Source: Arthrospira sp. PCC 9108 (GTDB taxonomy: Bacteria; Cyanobacteriota; Cyanobacteriia; Cyanobacteriales; Microcoleaceae). Taken from it: DNA of 64,000 nucleotides. A program made the translations under genes and the position numbers. Where the stretch lies: positions 5,332,501-5,396,500 of the forward strand of contig CP066886.1 of assembly GCA_016745315.1 (NCBI GenBank), given 5' to 3'. The number at the start of each line of letters is the position of its first letter. Positions within the stretch are counted from its first letter, which is position 1. Shown here in pieces: positions 36,204 to 45,347 of this stretch. A model generated the notes under the pieces. It was not told where the DNA came from and did not search any database. It saw nothing but the letters and a program-made list of their open reading frames with translations.

Positions 36204-36578
36204 TTAAATATCGCGAAATTCACGACCAAAGGGTAATAAAGCCATAGGGATGAGTTTAAAGTGTTGTTTAGCAAAAGGAATCCCAATGATGGTAATTGCC
36301 AAAATTAAACCATGCAGTAAATGAGACAAGGCGATTTCCCAGCCAAAAAATATTACCCATACCACGTTAAAAATCATGGTTAAAAGATTAGATGAATCTG
36401 GGGAAACTACGCTTTCTTTACCAAAAGGAGTCATGGTAGCAAACCCTAGTTTAATCGCTTGGATACCAAAGGGAATGCCGATAATGCTTAAACAAATAGT
36501 GATGCCACCAATAATGTAACCTAATCCAGATAAAAACCCTCCGAAAATTAACCAGATGATGTTTCCTAACAAAGTCAT
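36204..36578 (-). CDS. YccF domain membrane protein
   Basis: The 124-residue protein carries two YccF repeats, each pairing a hydrophobic segment with a conserved turn: ICLSIIGIPFGIQAIKLGF and ILAITIIGIPFAKQHFKL. The second repeat ends ALLPFGREF. Family members are small inner-membrane proteins of unknown role. It is 25 bp downstream of the TPR gene on the same strand. Confidence 0.85.
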   Translation of the reverse strand: MTLLGNIIWLIFGGFLSGLGYIIGGITICLSIIGIPFGIQAIKLGFATMTPFGKESVVSPDSSNLLTMIFNVVWVIFFGWEIALSHLLHGLILAITIIGIPFAKQHFKLIPMALLPFGREFRDI

Positions 36579-36602
36579 AGTTTCAGATTCCTAATTTCAA
36601 TT

Positions 36603-37229
36603 TTATTGCCATCCTCTCAGTTGACAGTGAACTACAGACAGATCCCACATATAGTCATTGAGTTTATACTGAGTAGCTGCTTGGGTGATAAAATAACGCG
36701 ATCGCTCCTGATCACCCGCCGCCTCATAATATAATCCCACGTAAAGATGGGCATAAAATCTACCCTGTTGTCCTAACCAGGTTCCCCTATTGAGCACTTC
36801 ATCCGGGGTACAATTTCCCTGATATAGGCTGTAAACTTGTCGCATGATTGTCCGAGAATCATCTGAGACAGGCAATAAGGATATTCTAGCTGATTCTACC
36901 CCCTCTAATTTAGCCAGACAAAGATATCGCCATACTGTCTCCTCAACATCTTGGGAGTTCACAGTCAGATCAATCTCAAACTGCTCCGCACCTGCTTGGA
37001 ACTGTTCCCCATAATAATACGATAAACCACGCTGCCACAGGTATGGTTTAATCCGGGGGTCTAAGGCTTCCGCTTGGTCGAAGTCCTTAATTGATTCGGC
37101 AATTTGACCAAGTTTGAAATACACCATCCCCCGGCGAATGTAAGCATCTGGATCTCTAGGGCGATCGCTTATTACTTCGTGCCAATGCTTGAGTTGATTT
37201 TCCAGTAAAATTTGACGATTCATTCCCAC
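36603..37229 (-). CDS. TPR repeat protein
   Basis: The 208-residue protein starts from a GTG at 37229 or, two codons later, from the ATG at 37223. Three tetratricopeptide units are visible at about residues 23-90 (PDAYIRRGMVYFKLGQI, then IKPYLWQRGLSYYYGEQF), with further helical repeats to the end (FYAHLYVGLYYEAAGDQ). There is no signal peptide. Such proteins act as protein-interaction platforms; the partner is unknown. It lies between YccF and the pfk gene, with gaps of 24 and 21 bp, suggesting one transcript. Confidence 0.82.
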   Translation of the reverse strand: MGMNRQILLENQLKHWHEVISDRPRDPDAYIRRGMVYFKLGQIAESIKDFDQAEALDPRIKPYLWQRGLSYYYGEQFQAGAEQFEIDLTVNSQDVEETVWRYLCLAKLEGVESARISLLPVSDDSRTIMRQVYSLYQGNCTPDEVLNRGTWLGQQGRFYAHLYVGLYYEAAGDQERSRYFITQAATQYKLNDYMWDLSVVHCQLRGWQ

Positions 37230-37250
37230 CCCAAAGCACCGCTTCTATTG

Positions 37251-38333
37251 TTAATCTCCTAAACAGATTCCCATACTCCGAGCTGTCTTTACTAGAATAT
37301 CATTAGTATCAACACCCTTATACTGAGCGATCGCCTCCGCAATGGGTACACTTTCCACATGACGGTTACGCCAAGTTACCATCTGGTCAAACTTACCATC
37401 TGCAATTAAGTCTACTGCTGCTACCCCAAAAGCTGATCCGATTAAACGTTCCACAGAAGAAGGAGTTCCCCCCCTTTGAATATGGCCTAAAACCGTCACT
37501 CTCGTTTCTGCACCACTAGCCTCGGAAATGCGATCGGCTAAATAATGACCAATACCACCCAGCCGAGATTGACCTAATTGATTAGTCGTCATCATCGTTT
37601 CTCCCGCACCAGTCCTCACCGCCTCCGCTACAATCACCAGACAGTAGTTTTTTCCCTGTTCCTGCAAATCCTCAATTTTTTGACAAATACTATCCAGACT
37701 GTAGGGAATTTCTGGAATCAGAATTACATCCGCACCCCCCGCAATTCCCGCATGGAGAGCAATGTGTCCCGCATCCCTTCCCATAACTTCTAAAATCATG
37801 ACCCGGCTATGGCTGGCCGCCGTGAAGTGCAACCTATCTAAGGCTTCGGTCGCGATATTCACAGCCGTATCAAATCCGATTGATAGATCGGTGCTACCTA
37901 CATCATTATCTATGGTTTTCGGCACACCAACTAGGTTCAGATTTCCCTGAACTGCTAAACGCCTTAAAATTGCTAAACTACCATCCCCACCAATGCCAAT
38001 CAGCGCATCTAATCCTAATTCATGATACCCGTCAATGATTTCTTGGGAGCGATCTTGCACACTACCATCGGCCATCGGAAAAGCAAAGGGATCTCCTTTA
38101 TTGGTTGTCCCTAGAATTGTTCCCCCTGCTGTTAAAATTGGATCTACTTTTTCTATGGTTAACGGTGTCGCTGATGGAGGACGCATCATTAAGCCGTGGG
38201 TGGCTTGGCGTATCCCCATTACTTCCCAGCCATAAGTGCCCTGGGCTCGATACACCGCCGCCCGAATCACTGCATTTAATCCAGCACAGTCACCACCGCT
38301 GGTCAGAATCCCTATGCGCTTAGGTTTTGCCAT
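37251..38333 (-). CDS. pfkA: 6-phosphofructokinase
   Basis: The 360-residue enzyme phosphorylates fructose 6-phosphate. It has LTSGGDCAGLNAVIRA at the start, GIGGDGS for the nucleotide site, the catalytic PKTIDNDVGSTDLSIGF, MGRDAGHIAL, and HIQRGGTPSS. The combination is notable: GGDG (not GGDD) favours ATP as donor, while Lys in PKTIDND is the residue otherwise associated with pyrophosphate-dependent enzymes; a set of ATP-type bacterial PFKs has this mix. It heads a probable pfkA-TPR-yccF transcription unit. Confidence 0.93.
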   Translation of the reverse strand: MAKPKRIGILTSGGDCAGLNAVIRAAVYRAQGTYGWEVMGIRQATHGLMMRPPSATPLTIEKVDPILTAGGTILGTTNKGDPFAFPMADGSVQDRSQEIIDGYHELGLDALIGIGGDGSLAILRRLAVQGNLNLVGVPKTIDNDVGSTDLSIGFDTAVNIATEALDRLHFTAASHSRVMILEVMGRDAGHIALHAGIAGGADVILIPEIPYSLDSICQKIEDLQEQGKNYCLVIVAEAVRTGAGETMMTTNQLGQSRLGGIGHYLADRISEASGAETRVTVLGHIQRGGTPSSVERLIGSAFGVAAVDLIADGKFDQMVTWRNRHVESVPIAEAIAQYKGVDTNDILVKTARSMGICLGD

Positions 38334-38442
38334 ACTTCTGATTATTTTGATATAGCCTCAAAACAGTTTATCAGTTTATCAGTTATTCGCTATCCGAAAA
38401 TTTGATTTTTTAATCAACTCGCGATCGCCCCCGGCTCAGGGG

Positions 38443-38471
38443 TTGACAGGGCGGCGACAATTGTTTATAAT
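38443..38471 (+). promoter_or_regulatory. Perfect sigma-70 consensus promoter, repeat unit 1
   Basis: TTGACA at 38443-38448, a 17-bp spacer and TATAAT at 38466-38471. The 16-bp palindrome TAACATAGTAATGTTA begins directly after the -10 and would cover the start site. Confidence 0.75.
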
Positions 38472-38657
38472 TAACATAGTAATGTTAGATAATGGAAATA
38501 TTACCTTCTTTTTTAAAAATGTCACTATTACCATTATCTAAAAGTATAGCGTCAACCTCCCCGCAAGTCAACCACCCCACAAAAAAGGTCGATTTTTTTA
38601 ACATTTCTTAACAATTTGATTTTTTTAATCAACTCGCGATCGCCCCCGGCTCAGGGG

Positions 38658-38686
38658 TTGACAGGGCGGCGACAATTGTTTATAAT
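38658..38686 (+). promoter_or_regulatory. Perfect sigma-70 consensus promoter, repeat unit 2
   Basis: TTGACA at 38658-38663, a 17-bp spacer identical to unit 1, and TATAAT at 38681-38686. Sequence is identical to unit 1 from the -35 through the hairpin. Confidence 0.75.
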
Positions 38687-38873
38687 TAACATAGTAATGT
38701 TAGATAATGGAAATATTACCTTCTTTTTTAAAAATGTCACTATTACCATTATCTAAAAGTATAGCGTCAACCACCCCGCAAGTCAACCACCCCCCCCAAA
38801 AAAGGTCGTTTTTTTTAACATTTCTTAACAATTTGATTTTTTAATCAACTTGCGATCGCCCCCGGCTCAGAGG

Positions 38874-38902
38874 TTGACAGGGCGGCGACAATTGTTTATA
38901 AT
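38874..38902 (+). promoter_or_regulatory. Perfect sigma-70 consensus promoter, repeat unit 3
   Basis: TTGACA at 38874-38879, a 17-bp spacer and TATAAT at 38897-38902. The unit differs from the others in GAGGTTGACA upstream and in the hairpin arms (TTAAATAATGG and CCTATTATCTAA). Confidence 0.75.
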
Positions 38903-39040
38903 TAACATAGTAATGTTAAATAATGGAAATATTACCTTCTTTTTTAAAAATGTCACTATTCCTATTATCTAAAAGTATAGCGTCAACCTCCCCGCAAGTC
39001 AACCACCCCCCCCAAAAAAGGTCGATTTTTTTAACATTTC

Positions 39041-40336
39041 TTAACAATTTGATTTTTTAATCAACTTCCCCCCCATAGCCAAACAGGCTGTTCCGTAGGC
39101 GGCTTGGGTGTGTGGAGAAGGGATTACAGGGACTTGGAGATGATGTTGGCGAATAGTAGTCCAGGTGGAATTTTGTGACCCACCGCCAGCAGTATAGACG
39201 CGCTGGAGAGGACTTGCGCCAAGGTTCTGTAAAAGTTGATAACCTTGAGACTCAATGCGAGCGATCGCATTTAGCAAGCCATGGAGAAATTCTACATCAT
39301 TACTGGGGCGAGGTTCAAGACGGGGTAACAAATTGGGGTCATTGATAGGAAAGCGATCGCCCGGTTGCAATAGGGGATAATAATCTAGGTAACAGGGAAT
39401 GTTAGGATTAATCTGGCGGCTGAGACTTTCCAATTGGCGATCGCTAAAAAAGTGTCGCAATAGGGCACCCCCCGTATTAGAAGCGCCGCCAGTCAGCCAC
39501 AAATCACCAAACCTGTGGCTATAAATGCCATATTTAGCAACATTGATAGCCCTAGGACTTAACAGCTTTAACACCAGAGTTGAACCCAGGGAAGTGACAG
39601 CCTCCCCTGGGTAACTAGCGCCGGAGGCTATGAAAGCCGCAATACTATCTGTAGTTCCCGCTCTAATTATACAATCTCGGCGAAATCCAAAGCGATCGCT
39701 TAATTCTCCATTAATAGGGCTGATACAGGTTCCTGGGGTCAGAACTTGCGGCAATATCGGCCTAATTTTACCCTCCCATTGAATAGCCCTTAACAACCAC
39801 GACTGATAGCAAAGATTCACCACATCATAGCCAAGTTTGAGACTATTATGATAGTCACTAATACCTAACTTATCATGTAATAAAAATCCTAGCCAGTCTC
39901 CTTGATGTAAAAAATATAACTTTCCCTTTGGCGGCGGCGTAAGATTTTCTTGCCACCAGAGTAATTTTACCAAGCTAGAGGTACTACTCAAAACCGGATG
40001 GTCTGGGGGAGCGATCGCTTTGAGTCTCTCCACAATAGCCCCATCACAACTATGATTATAAGCCATCGGTGCCGTGACCGGATTCCCCATCTCATCACAT
40101 AATAACACTGTAGCAGAAGTGCCATTAATGGCGATCGCTCTAATCTGAGAACATAAATCTTTCGGAATTTGATTAAGTAACTCAAATAACCCATTTTTCC
40201 AGAGTTTCGGTGATTCCATAGTCACCAATGATTCCTTCGAGTTACAAACCCCCTCTGCCTGAACCCCTCCATGGGTATCAATCACTACTGAACGAGCCCC
40301 AGAAGTACCAAAATCTATACCCAAAAATAGATTCAT
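39041..40336 (-). CDS. FGGY-family sugar kinase (possible D-ribulokinase)
   Basis: The 431-residue protein is a carbohydrate kinase of the FGGY fold: N-terminal phosphate loop LGIDFGTSGARSVVID, AINGTSATVLLCD, AGTTDSIAAFIASGA, SLGSTLVLKLL, and adenosine-binding TAGGGSQN. Its length and motifs resemble the cyanobacterial and plant enzymes reported to phosphorylate D-ribulose (plant XK-1), although this is from memory. The last residues (KLIKKSNC) and the stop are encoded by the start of a fourth partial copy of the 215-bp repeat, so the natural C-terminus may have been replaced. Confidence 0.85.
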   Translation of the reverse strand: MNLFLGIDFGTSGARSVVIDTHGGVQAEGVCNSKESLVTMESPKLWKNGLFELLNQIPKDLCSQIRAIAINGTSATVLLCDEMGNPVTAPMAYNHSCDGAIVERLKAIAPPDHPVLSSTSSLVKLLWWQENLTPPPKGKLYFLHQGDWLGFLLHDKLGISDYHNSLKLGYDVVNLCYQSWLLRAIQWEGKIRPILPQVLTPGTCISPINGELSDRFGFRRDCIIRAGTTDSIAAFIASGASYPGEAVTSLGSTLVLKLLSPRAINVAKYGIYSHRFGDLWLTGGASNTGGALLRHFFSDRQLESLSRQINPNIPCYLDYYPLLQPGDRFPINDPNLLPRLEPRPSNDVEFLHGLLNAIARIESQGYQLLQNLGASPLQRVYTAGGGSQNSTWTTIRQHHLQVPVIPSPHTQAAYGTACLAMGGKLIKKSNC

Positions 40337-40554
40337 AAAAAATGTCAGTCATTCACAATAATTTCCCCTCAAAGTAGTATAATAATTTGTTTGTGCCTCA
40401 AAAATTATATTAAGTTTTGCAAAAAAATCCTGATTTTCATAGTTAATACTAGACTTTTCTCCCTCATGCAGTTATAAATTGATAATCGGTGGTAGCATCT
40501 CAAATTAGAGCAACCATTGGTCAACTTTTTTCAAATACTGAATTAGGAGATGAA

Positions 40555-41232
40555 ATGGATACAATCGCCTACAATCATCTAGTTTCTAGCTATGAGTCTC
40601 CCCAACAGTTGAACCTCAGCGACAACTTGATTCTGTTTCGGGGTGTTAACTGGAGTAAAGTTTCTACGACCTGCTTAATGCCAATTATCGGTGCAGCCAT
40701 CAGTTTGTCGATTTTGGGTGCTACCAGCGCCGCCCAAGCCTCCATCTACTATGGTTCCTCTGGCAATCATGTGGTACAATTGCAAAACGCCCTAGCTAAT
40801 CACGGCTACTTCCGCGCGCGGTCTACCGGCTATTTTGGTTCAATGACCAAGCACTCCGTTAAAGCCTTTCAGCGTGACTATGGGTTGGCAGTAGATGGCA
40901 TTGTTGGTCCCGCCACAGCTTCCGCTTTGGGACTCCATTGCTATACCTCCTGCTATGTTAAATCTTATCCCAAGCACCATTACGGCTATCATCAAGCCAG
41001 TCACCGCCCCCGTCGTGGTCGTGGCTACCATAAATCCCTATCCCACGGTGACAGTAGCTCCCGAGTTGCTAACCTACAGCATAAACTAGCTTACTACGGT
41101 TATTTCCACGCCCGCGCCACCGGATATTTTGGTCCAATTACCACCAAAGCAGTTAAAGCCTTCCAGCGTGACTATGGCTTGAGAGTTGATGGTGTTGCGG
41201 GTCCGGCTACCTTGGCGGCTTTGGGAATGTAG
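40555..41232 (+). CDS. Protein with two peptidoglycan-binding domains
   Basis: The 225-residue protein carries two PG_binding_1 domains, each with a VQLQNALANHGYF- or VANLQHKLAYYGYF-type helix, ATGYFGP or STGYFGS, and AVKAFQRDYGLxVDG. The linker between them is His/Arg/Tyr-rich. A hydrophobic stretch near residues 35-65 (GAAISLSILGATSAAQAS) is a probable signal peptide with an AQA cleavage site. I chose the ATG at 40555 because AGGAG lies 6-7 bp upstream; the frame also opens at a GTG at 40489. It is probably exported and wall-associated. Confidence 0.85.
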   Translation: MDTIAYNHLVSSYESPQQLNLSDNLILFRGVNWSKVSTTCLMPIIGAAISLSILGATSAAQASIYYGSSGNHVVQLQNALANHGYFRARSTGYFGSMTKHSVKAFQRDYGLAVDGIVGPATASALGLHCYTSCYVKSYPKHHYGYHQASHRPRRGRGYHKSLSHGDSSSRVANLQHKLAYYGYFHARATGYFGPITTKAVKAFQRDYGLRVDGVAGPATLAALGM

Positions 41233-41270
41233 AATTTCCTCAAAATTTGGTTTAATTATTATCAGCGAGC

Positions 41271-41299
41271 CTACACCCTTTTGGTGTAGGTTTTATTTG
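41271..41299 (+). terminator. Rho-independent terminator
   Basis: CCTACACC and GGTGTAGG form an 8-bp stem with a CTTTT loop, followed by TTTTATTTG, 38 bp after the peptidoglycan-binding gene's stop and just upstream of purD. Confidence 0.85.
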
Positions 41300-41318
41300 T
41301 TGCAGGTGCGAGGATATT

Positions 41319-42590
41319 GTGAAAATATTAGTTGTTGGAAACGGTGGTAGAGAACACGCCTTAGCTTGGACACTCACTCAGTCAGAAACAGTCCAACAGG
41401 TTATCTGTACTCCCGGAAACGGCGGGACTGCTACCTTAGCCCTATGTCAAAATCGAAATATCCCGGTTGAGGATATCCCGGCTATTGTTGCTTTGGCTAA
41501 AGATGAAGCCATTGATTTGGTCGTCGTCGGTCCAGAAGTCCCCCTCGCCTTGGGTATTGCAGATGAACTTACTAAAAATCATATTAAAGTATTTGGACCT
41601 GGACGCGAAGGCGCAAAATTAGAAGCGAGTAAGTCCTGGGCTAAAGATTTGATGTTAGCAGCAGGAGTCCCCACCGCCGCTGGGGCTGTATTTACTGACC
41701 CCCAAGCTGCTAAAGACTATATTACTCAAGTTCCCATTGTCATTAAAGCTGATGGACTCGCCGCCGGAAAAGGGGTTATTGTTGCTACTACCCTAGAAAT
41801 GGCTTATGACGCTATTACCTCCATTTCTCAGGGAGAATTTGGTCAAGATAATTGCCAAATTGTCATCGAGGAATTTCTACAAGGTCAAGAGGTCTCCGTT
41901 TTAGCTATTACTGATGGTAAAACTATTCGCCCCCTAATTCCGGCTCAAGATCATAAACCTATTGGAGAAGGTGACACGGGACCTAATACTGGCGGTATGG
42001 GTGCTTATGCGCCTACTCCCCTGGTCTCTGATACCTTGATGGTGAAAATACAACGGGACGTTCTTGAACCTACCTTACACGCCCTTCAAAACCGGGGAAT
42101 TGATTATTGTGGTATTATCTATGCAGGATTGATGATTACCCCCGATGGGGATTTAATGGTTCTGGAGTTTAACTGTAGATTTGGAGACCCGGAAACTCAG
42201 GCTGTACTCCTCATGTTAGATACTCCCCTAGAACAGATTTTAACAGCTTGTTGCGATCGCCGTTTGGCAGAACTTCCCCCTATCCGTTGGAAACCTGGAG
42301 TTTCCCTCTGTGTCGTTTTGGCTTCCTCGGGCTATCCGGGAACTTATCCAAAAGGTAAGCTGATTACGGGTATTGACGCAGCATCAGCCTTGGGTGCTAA
42401 AGTATTTCATGCCGGAACTCGCCTGGTCGATGGACAAATAATCACCGACGGCGGCCGAGTTTTGGGTGTAACCGCTATCGGTGACACTGTAGAAACTGCT
42501 ATCACCAATGCTTATCAGGCTGTGGACTGCATTAACTTTGACGGAATGTACTGTCGCCGAGATATTGGTTTTAGACTCCGACAAAGCTAA
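41319..42590 (+). CDS. purD: Phosphoribosylamine-glycine ligase
   Basis: The 423-residue enzyme joins glycine to phosphoribosylamine in purine synthesis. It starts at a GTG and shows the full family set: MKILVVGNGGREHALAW, VVGPEVPLALG, ATP-grasp residues IKADGLAAGKGVIVA, EEFLQGQEVSVLAI, the loop GDTGPNTGGMGAYAPTP, and EFNCRFGDPETQ. Length is normal. nblS follows on the same strand after 125 bp, a neighbour pair I believe is conserved in cyanobacteria. Confidence 0.96.
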   Translation: MKILVVGNGGREHALAWTLTQSETVQQVICTPGNGGTATLALCQNRNIPVEDIPAIVALAKDEAIDLVVVGPEVPLALGIADELTKNHIKVFGPGREGAKLEASKSWAKDLMLAAGVPTAAGAVFTDPQAAKDYITQVPIVIKADGLAAGKGVIVATTLEMAYDAITSISQGEFGQDNCQIVIEEFLQGQEVSVLAITDGKTIRPLIPAQDHKPIGEGDTGPNTGGMGAYAPTPLVSDTLMVKIQRDVLEPTLHALQNRGIDYCGIIYAGLMITPDGDLMVLEFNCRFGDPETQAVLLMLDTPLEQILTACCDRRLAELPPIRWKPGVSLCVVLASSGYPGTYPKGKLITGIDAASALGAKVFHAGTRLVDGQIITDGGRVLGVTAIGDTVETAITNAYQAVDCINFDGMYCRRDIGFRLRQS

Positions 42591-42715
42591 AATTAATCAA
42601 TTATGTACAGCCTTAACAAAACTTAACTCCAATTTTTGCTAAACTGTGGTAGAGAATCTGGCGATCGTCTACGCTAGATACTAATAAGCAGTTCCCCAAC
42701 CCAGAACCGTACAAG

Positions 42716-44917
42716 ATGCTGGCAATTCTCACCAAACTTCCAGAAATTCTCAGAAATTGGTGGTCTGAGTTTACCCTACAAACCCGACTCATGGCGGGAG
42801 CTACCCTGGTGGTTTCCCTATTGATGAGCGGTTTAACCTTTTGGGCCGTTAATACCATTCAGCAAGACGCTCGTCTTAATGATACCCGCTATGGTCGAGA
42901 TTTGGGCTTACTTTTAGCCACCAATGTCGCTCCCATGATTTCTGAAAATAATCGGGAAGAGGTAGCCCGTTTCTCCCGTCAGTTCTACACCAGCACCTCT
43001 AGTGTGCGATATATGCTCTATGCTGACCCCGACGGCGAGATTTTCCTCGGCCTCCCCTTTTCTGATTCCGCAGTCCAAAACTCCCTCACCCTGCGGCGAA
43101 GGATGCAACTGCCGGAAAACTTTATCGCTAGTGTCGAAGCTAGGAATTATTCCGCTTTACCTATGGTGCGCCAGCATCTCACCCCTGGGGGTCAAATAAC
43201 CGACGTATTTGTTCCCCTGATGCACGATGACAAATATCTGGGAATTTTGGCGATCGGTATTAATCCTAATCCCACCGTTGTCGTCTCCTCTCACTTAACT
43301 CGCGACGTTACCTTAGCAGTTTTCGTCTCCATCTGGGTTATGGTAATTTTAGGTGCAGTTTTTAACGCCCTAACCATTACTCAGCCGATTAAAGAACTAC
43401 TAATGGGAGTTAAAAATATAGCCGCTGGAAACTTTAGACAACGCATTGATTTACCCTTTGGCGGCGAATTGGGAGAACTCATATTGAGTTTTAATGAAAT
43501 GGCAGAACGCCTCGAAAGCTATGATGAACAAAACATCGAAGAATTGACCGCCGAAAAAGCCAAGCTAGAAACCTTGGTTTCAACTATTGCAGATGGTGCA
43601 GTTTTAATAGATGCTGAACTTAATCTAATTCTCGTCAACCCCACCGCGCGCCGCCTCTTTGGGTGGGATCGCCAAAGCGTCATTTCCGAAAATGTTTTAA
43701 CCTATCTTCCCGCACCAGTATTACAAGAACTATCTCAACCATTACAAAAAATCGCCTCTGGAAACCTAGAAGGAGGAGAATTTCGCTGTTCTCTCACTGA
43801 ACCCAATAATCGCACCCTCCGCATTCTTCTAACCACGGTTTTACTACATAAATCTCCCGGTGTAGAACCCCTCTGCGCTAGTTGTATCTATGACCACGAT
43901 AATAGTTGCACCTCCCCCCAAAGACCCCAAGCCAATGAATGTACATTCTATAATCAAGATGCCACCGTCAAAAATAACGAAAACTATCGGGAAAGTTTAA
44001 AAGGCATTGCTATGACTATTCAGGATATCACCCGAGAAGTCGAACTCAATGACGCTAAAAGCCAGTTTATCAGCAACGTTTCCCATGAGTTGAGAACCCC
44101 CTTATTTAACATCAAATCCTTTATCGAAACTCTCCATGACTATGGCGATGATTTAAGCGAAGAAGAACGTCGAGAATTTTTAGAAACCGCTAACCATGAA
44201 ACTGACCGCCTTACCCGTCTAGTTAATGATGTTTTAGATTTATCTCGCCTTGAGTCCTGTCGTATTTATCACATGGAACCTGTTGATATTGCTCATCCCA
44301 TTGAACAAACCCTACGGACTTATCAACTTAATGCGCGAGATAAGGGAATTGAATTGAGTAAAGAGGTAGAACCTAACCTACCAACCGTTAGAGGTCACTT
44401 TGATTTATTGTTACAAGTCCTCACTAACTTGGTCGGAAATTCCCTCAAATTTACGGAGGCTGGAGGAAGAGTAATAATTCGCGCCTATTTATTGGATGAT
44501 AACTATCATATATCCCTGGCTGAAAGTCGGGAAGCCGAAGAAATTGAACGGGGAGGTTGGATTATGTCTCCACCACCACCTCGACCTTTAGATAGACACA
44601 TTCATCACAATTCACACCTATCTCAGAGAGTGGTACGCATCGAGGTTTCTGATACCGGTAGCGGTATCGATTCCGAAGACCAAGAAGCAGTTTTTACTCG
44701 CTTCTTTAGAGTGGAAAATCGAGTCCATACTTTGGAAGGTACTGGGTTGGGTTTATCTATTGTTAGGAATATTATTGAAAAACATAATTCTCAGGTGCAT
44801 TTGGTTAGTGAGTTGGGAGTGGGAACTACTTTCTGGTTTGATTTGACTGTCTACCAGGAAGACCAACAAAATTTGATTCCTGATGTGGTCGCACCATCTG
44901 TGGAGTTTCTATTATGA
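42716..44917 (+). CDS. nblS: NblS/Hik33-type sensor histidine kinase
   Basis: The 733-residue protein has the NblS (DspA/Hik33) architecture: membrane helix at about 27-47, a periplasmic loop to 195, second helix at about 198-220, HAMP (ITQPIKELLMGVKNIAAGNF), PAS, phosphoacceptor His457 in FISNVSHELRTP, and the ATPase boxes N (LTNLVGNSLKF), G1 (DTGSGI) and G2 (GTGLGLSIV). NblS controls responses to high light, cold and nutrient stress in cyanobacteria. Odd features are a cysteine cluster at 387-409 (CASC, Cys398, Cys409) between PAS and the kinase core, and a 45-residue hydrophilic insertion near 600. Confidence 0.92.
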   Translation: MLAILTKLPEILRNWWSEFTLQTRLMAGATLVVSLLMSGLTFWAVNTIQQDARLNDTRYGRDLGLLLATNVAPMISENNREEVARFSRQFYTSTSSVRYMLYADPDGEIFLGLPFSDSAVQNSLTLRRRMQLPENFIASVEARNYSALPMVRQHLTPGGQITDVFVPLMHDDKYLGILAIGINPNPTVVVSSHLTRDVTLAVFVSIWVMVILGAVFNALTITQPIKELLMGVKNIAAGNFRQRIDLPFGGELGELILSFNEMAERLESYDEQNIEELTAEKAKLETLVSTIADGAVLIDAELNLILVNPTARRLFGWDRQSVISENVLTYLPAPVLQELSQPLQKIASGNLEGGEFRCSLTEPNNRTLRILLTTVLLHKSPGVEPLCASCIYDHDNSCTSPQRPQANECTFYNQDATVKNNENYRESLKGIAMTIQDITREVELNDAKSQFISNVSHELRTPLFNIKSFIETLHDYGDDLSEEERREFLETANHETDRLTRLVNDVLDLSRLESCRIYHMEPVDIAHPIEQTLRTYQLNARDKGIELSKEVEPNLPTVRGHFDLLLQVLTNLVGNSLKFTEAGGRVIIRAYLLDDNYHISLAESREAEEIERGGWIMSPPPPRPLDRHIHHNSHLSQRVVRIEVSDTGSGIDSEDQEAVFTRFFRVENRVHTLEGTGLGLSIVRNIIEKHNSQVHLVSELGVGTTFWFDLTVYQEDQQNLIPDVVAPSVEFLL

Positions 44918-45347
44918 ACTATTATCCCCCCCTGTCTACGCACTCAGGCAATATGCACATGATGTCGATTTTGTCAAGATGTGAATTTTGGGCTGTCTCT
45001 CAGTTGTCGAAAATTGGTGCATCGTGATTTTGAAAAATTCCTCGAAAAATCATTATTTGAGCGACAAAATAGGGTTTGTAGCCTCTATTTTTACAAATGG
45101 ACACAGCAACCCCTTGGTTGCGATTTCCTCTAGCCTACCATAACCCCTATAATCTCGTCAATATTTTGAGAGAAATTATCAATAAAAATGTATTAATTCT
45201 TAACAAACTTTGTAAAATTAAAACTATTTGCAGCGATACATTAGCACAACTTAACTTAACTGCGCCCATATTGCGATTATAAATACACAGGACGCTGGCT
45301 GGTATAATCTCAACCATTACCCAGACTATAGAATCATCAAGATAATA
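44918..45347. other. 430-bp gap before pgm
   Basis: Short AT-rich frames on both strands (for example 45097-45282) look like shadows. I see no tRNA or terminator of note. The region should contain the pgm promoter, but no consensus hexamer pair with a good spacer stands out. Confidence 0.5.

Larger units (their letters stand above)
38401..39050 (+). repeat. Three tandem ~215-bp units, each with a consensus promoter (candidate small RNA genes)
   Basis: Units begin at 38401, 38615 and 38832 with TTTGATTTTTTAATCAACT and run 214-217 bp each, ending at a fourth partial copy at 39048. In order each holds GCGATCGCC, a TTGACA-N17-TATAAT promoter, the palindrome TAACATAGTAATGTTA at the expected start site, a long hairpin (TTAGATAATGG pairs CCATTATCTAA, loop of about 35 nt), a GTCAACC that can pair with the upstream GGTTGAC, and an AAAAAAGGTCGATTTTTTT terminator-like end. 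No reading frame fits. Unit 3 carries changes in both hairpin arms. Confidence 0.85.
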
